This document shows, in pieces, positions 6,678 to 9,005 of a stretch of 9,005 bases of DNA. A program made the translations under genes and the position numbers. Each line of letters starts with the position of its first letter. Position 1 is the stretch's first letter. The notes beneath the pieces were generated by a model. That model searched no databases, was not told where the DNA came from, and saw nothing but the letters and a program-made list of their open reading frames with translations. The stretch is from Bacteroidota bacterium (GTDB taxonomy: Bacteria > Bacteroidota > Bacteroidia > M30B66), in contig CANMGM010000083.1 of NCBI GenBank assembly GCA_947497195.1, forward strand, positions 1-9,005. The letters are read 5' to 3'.

Positions 6678-6728
6678 TTTAATGCAGACTTCACACGCAG
6701 TGCTGTATCTTTTATCTCATAAGCAATG

Positions 6729-6736
6729 TATTTTTG
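6729..6736 (+). promoter_or_regulatory. -7 promoter element immediately before pyrD
   Basis: TATTTTTG matches TAnnTTTG exactly, but only 4 bp separate it from the pyrD ATG at 6741. A start at the usual distance would fall on or beside the ATG, giving a leaderless or near-leaderless message. The -33 region has no clear TTTG. The pyrD start itself is well supported by the family N-terminus, so either the message is leaderless or this box is a chance match and pyrD is read from the trmH promoter. Confidence 0.4.
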
Positions 6737-6740
6737 AGGC

Positions 6741-7784
6741 ATGTTTCGTTTACTGATTCGTCCGATTTTGTTTTGGTTCAAACCCGAAACTGCCCATCAC
6801 CTTGCTGCCGGCTTATTTTCTATTGTTCTTCACATTCCCGGAATGCGCTCGTTCGTGAAATGGATGTACGCCCCACCGCCTTCTACTCATCGCATTTCGA
6901 AAAAAGGACTGAATTTTCCAGCGCCGGTGGGATTGGCCGCCGGCTTCGACAAGGATGCGAAGTTATTTCGCAATTTCGGTCTGCTTGGTTTCGGCTTTAT
7001 TGAAGTTGGTACCGTAACGCCGCTCGCTCAGGACGGAAACCCCCAACCGCGTTTGTTCCGGTTGCCGAAAGACCGTGCACTAATTAACCGCATGGGCTTT
7101 AACAACGAAGGTGTGGATGCGATGGTTGAACGACTAAAAAATCGCAACGCAGGATTGATAATAGGAGGCAACATCGGGAAAAATAAAGATACGCCTGCCG
7201 AAAAGGCCCACGAAGATTATCTAATTTGTTTTGAAAAACTATACGACTACGTGGATTATTTTGCGATCAATGTGAGTTCGCCAAATACGCCAGGCTTGAG
7301 AGGCTTGCAGGAAAAAGAGCCGCTTATGCTTCTTTTATCAACCATACTCGATGCTCGAAAAGATAAATCGGCAATCAAACCTGTTTTGCTAAAAATTTCG
7401 CCCGATTTGAGCGAAGAGCAAGTGCGCGAAATTGCCGGCATTTGTAAAACTGCAGGGCTAGACGGAATAATCGCTTCCAACACAACACTTTCGCGCGATG
7501 GATTGGTGAGCAAAACCTACGAGATAGAAGATTGTGGCAGCGGTGGTTTAAGTGGCTGGCCATTGAAAGCACGCTCGAATCGCATTATTCGAATTGTGCG
7601 TGAGGTATTGGGAAATGAAGCACTTGTTATTGGTTGCGGAGGCATTGAACGAACAGAGGATGCTGCTGAAAAACTCGAAGCCGGAGCCGATTTGGTGCAG
7701 GTTTACACCGGATTCATTTATGAAGGTCCGAGCCTGATAAAAAATATCAACAAGCATTTGAAACCGCATGCTACACATCACTGA
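6741..7784 (+). CDS. pyrD: Dihydroorotate dehydrogenase (quinone), class 2
   Basis: The product (347 residues, close to the 336-350 of the class) oxidises dihydroorotate to orotate in pyrimidine synthesis, using FMN and passing electrons to membrane quinone. Its N-terminus, MFRLLIRPILFWFKPETAHHLAA, is the class 2 membrane-associating helical region and fixes the start. The FMN barrel follows: GLAAGFDKDAKLFRNFG (64-80, K71), GFGFIEVGTVTP (83-94), PRLFRLP, INRMGFNNEG (115-124), GGNIGKNK (142-149), FAINVSSPNTPGLRGLQ (174-190, with the class 2 catalytic serine at S179/S180), LLKISPDL (216-223), IIASNTT (243-249), GGLSG (268-272), IGCGGI (297-302) and QVYTGFIYEGP (320-330). All the usual motifs are present, so the enzyme should be active at the inner face of the cytoplasmic membrane. 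The 3' end overlaps the next gene by 17 bp. No other pyr gene is in the window. Confidence 0.97.
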   Translation: MFRLLIRPILFWFKPETAHHLAAGLFSIVLHIPGMRSFVKWMYAPPPSTHRISKKGLNFPAPVGLAAGFDKDAKLFRNFGLLGFGFIEVGTVTPLAQDGNPQPRLFRLPKDRALINRMGFNNEGVDAMVERLKNRNAGLIIGGNIGKNKDTPAEKAHEDYLICFEKLYDYVDYFAINVSSPNTPGLRGLQEKEPLMLLLSTILDARKDKSAIKPVLLKISPDLSEEQVREIAGICKTAGLDGIIASNTTLSRDGLVSKTYEIEDCGSGGLSGWPLKARSNRIIRIVREVLGNEALVIGCGGIERTEDAAEKLEAGADLVQVYTGFIYEGPSLIKNINKHLKPHATHH

Positions 7785-8628
7785 GTGCCCGCGCGATGCC
7801 ATGCAGGGAATTAAAGAACCCATTGCTACGGATACCAAAATTGCCTATCTCTCGAAACTGATGCAAGCCGGATTCCCGGTGATCGATGCAGGCAGTTTTG
7901 TATCTGCTACAGCAATTCCGCAAATGGCCGATACGGCTAAGGTATTCGATGCAATAATGGAAGTTCAGACCGAATCTGAAATCTTAGCCATTGTTGCCAA
8001 TCAGCGTGGTGCCGAAGATGCCGCTGCTCATAAGCGCGTATCGGTTTTAGGTTATCCTTTCTCAGTAAGCGAAACATTTCAATTGCGCAACACCAATGCG
8101 ACCATTGATGCATCATTTGATCGTATACGCGCAATTTTGGAAATTACCGCTAAAAACCAAAAACAATTGCGCGTTTATCTCTCGATGGCGTTTGGCAATC
8201 CTTACGGCGATGTGTGGAATGAGCAACTGGTAGGCGAAATGGCGTTAAAGATGAATAATTTGGGCATTCGTTCGCTTGCACTGGCAGATACAATTGGAAA
8301 CTCAACTCCCGAACTTATCTCTTCGTTATTTAGCACCATCCGAAAAGCGCTACCTGCAGAAACTGAACTGTCGCTTCACCTGCATTCCCGCCCCGAAGCT
8401 GTTTTTGAAAAAATGGATGCTGCCTGGGATGCAGGCTGCCGGCATATCGATAGCGCAATACTTGGATTTGGCGGTTGTCCGATGGCGGGCGATACCCTCA
8501 CCGGCAATATGGCAACCGAAACCCTTCTTGCCTGGTGCGCACAGCGCGGTATCGGACATGGAATAAACCTTGAAATTTTAAGCGAGGCCAGGGCTATGGC
8601 CGGGCAAATTTTTCATAGCGTAGCATAA
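7768..8628 (+). CDS. HMG-CoA lyase family protein (hydroxymethylglutaryl-CoA lyase-like)
   Basis: This 286-residue protein is a DRE-TIM metallolyase of the HMG-CoA lyase type, which splits HMG-CoA into acetoacetate and acetyl-CoA at the end of leucine breakdown. Key residues known in the family are present: R9 and D10 in ECPRDAMQ (most members have GPRDGLQ), SFVS-AIPQMADT (43-56), YLSMAFGNPYGD (137-148), LADTIGNSTPE (172-182), metal-binding H204 and H206 in LHLHSRPE, the G-loop cysteine C237 in GFGGCPMAGDTLTGN and N247. The start is firm: an in-frame TGA at 7759-7761 lies just upstream and R9 must be included. The ECPRDAMQ form is, from memory, common in Bacteroidota homologues. The 17-bp overlap with pyrD suggests translational coupling. 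Other acyl-CoA lyases or synthases of the superfamily are possible, but the cysteine loop favours HMG-CoA lyase. Confidence 0.87.
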   Translation: MLHITECPRDAMQGIKEPIATDTKIAYLSKLMQAGFPVIDAGSFVSATAIPQMADTAKVFDAIMEVQTESEILAIVANQRGAEDAAAHKRVSVLGYPFSVSETFQLRNTNATIDASFDRIRAILEITAKNQKQLRVYLSMAFGNPYGDVWNEQLVGEMALKMNNLGIRSLALADTIGNSTPELISSLFSTIRKALPAETELSLHLHSRPEAVFEKMDAAWDAGCRHIDSAILGFGGCPMAGDTLTGNMATETLLAWCAQRGIGHGINLEILSEARAMAGQIFHSVA

Positions 8629-8636
8629 TTAATCCG

Positions 8637-8644
8637 TACCTTTA
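8637..8644 (+). promoter_or_regulatory. Near-consensus -7 element before the last gene
   Basis: TACCTTTA differs from TAnnTTTG only in the last base. It lies 20 bp before the ATG at 8665, and a weak TTTC (8611-8614) is found at about -33 distance. The 36-bp gap holds no clear terminator, so co-transcription with the lyase gene remains possible. Confidence 0.3.
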
Positions 8645-8664
8645 GCGGACGATTCAGCGTTTCA

Positions 8665-9005
8665 ATGAAATTACATTCCAAAATTAGGTTTACAGTTAAT
8701 CTGGTTATGATCTTGGCTTTCATTCAACTGAAAGCTCAAACCAATCCGGCTAGCTTCACAGAGTTGTATGTAGCTTTCGATGAAGCAATACAGCTCACCG
8801 ATAGCAGCAGCAACCAAGAATTTCTGAATCGTTTTTTTAAAGAAAATCCCAAGGTGCCGATTCCGGTAAGTGCTGATTTTTCGTTTGAATTCAGTAAAAA
8901 TTCAGCGCTGAGGCATATTTCCAGAATGCGTTATGCAAACTCGGCCGATTGTTCAAATGCATTGTTGTATATTTCAAATTGCCAACAAGTTAAGTATGTA
9001 GAATT
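8665..9005 (+). CDS. Unrecognised exported protein, N-terminal part (runs off right edge)
   Basis: An open frame of 113 codons runs from ATG 8665 to the window edge without a stop. It begins MKLHSKIRFTVNLVMILAFI followed by QLKAQ, a Sec signal peptide with likely cleavage after A24, so the product is exported to the periplasm, cell surface or outside. The mature part starts TNPASFTELYVAFDEAIQLT and contains ENPKVPIPVSADFSFEFSKN and a YANSADCSNALLYISNCQQV stretch with two cysteines. No lipobox is present and no family is recognised. Codon use looks like the neighbours, and the signal peptide ends in the same LKAQ as the choice-of-anchor B protein at the other edge, which supports a real gene. 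The missing C-terminal part would be needed to see an enzyme, adhesin or type IX sorting domain. Confidence 0.75.
   Translation, partial: MKLHSKIRFTVNLVMILAFIQLKAQTNPASFTELYVAFDEAIQLTDSSSNQEFLNRFFKENPKVPIPVSADFSFEFSKNSALRHISRMRYANSADCSNALLYISNCQQVKYVE

Noticed and set aside
8633..8649. TCCG...CGGA hairpin after the HMG-CoA lyase gene as a terminator
   Set aside because: Only 4 bp of clean stem and no T-run after it; it also coincides with the near-consensus -7 box.

Overview
The window looks like a chromosomal segment of a Bacteroidota (Bacteroidetes) bacterium. The evidence is a TamL-type outer-membrane lipoprotein, a choice-of-anchor B secreted protein, signal peptides ending in the 'KAQ' style, no Shine-Dalgarno sequence at any gene start, and several perfect TAnnTTTG -7 promoter elements between genes. 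No mobile element, CRISPR array, rRNA or phage gene was seen. Most genes are housekeeping genes with recognisable families, so a wholly new system is not evident. The items most worth a second look are regulatory layouts and one domain fusion.

Layout. (1) Positions 1-980, minus strand: the N-terminal part of a secreted choice-of-anchor B protein (runs off the left edge), preceded by a small all-alpha NTP pyrophosphohydrolase. (2) 1098-1179, plus: tRNA-Leu(CAG) with its own -7 element. (3) 1237-2353, plus: a protein joining a NYN (PIN-like) nuclease domain to a cold-shock domain, with an AT-rich leader and a strong terminator. (4) 2351-5860, minus: tamL followed with no gap by a CaiB/BaiF-type CoA-transferase gene, converging on the NYN gene. 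(5) 5861-5909: a 49-bp divergent promoter region between tamL and a TrmH/SpoU RNA methyltransferase. (6) 5910-8628, plus: the methyltransferase, pyrD (class 2 dihydroorotate dehydrogenase) and an HMG-CoA lyase family gene that overlaps pyrD by 17 bp. (7) 8665-9005, plus: the start of an unrecognised exported protein that runs off the right edge.

How they relate. tamL concerns outer-membrane biogenesis. The NYN-cold-shock protein, the methyltransferase and the tRNA concern RNA. pyrD makes orotate for pyrimidines and passes electrons to quinone. The HMG-CoA lyase and the CaiB-like enzyme fit acyl-CoA or branched-chain carbon metabolism. The pairings tamL with caiB-like and pyrD with the lyase gene look like translational coupling, but no shared pathway can be shown from sequence. 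Both edge genes are partial. Every stretch between genes is shorter than 200 bases.
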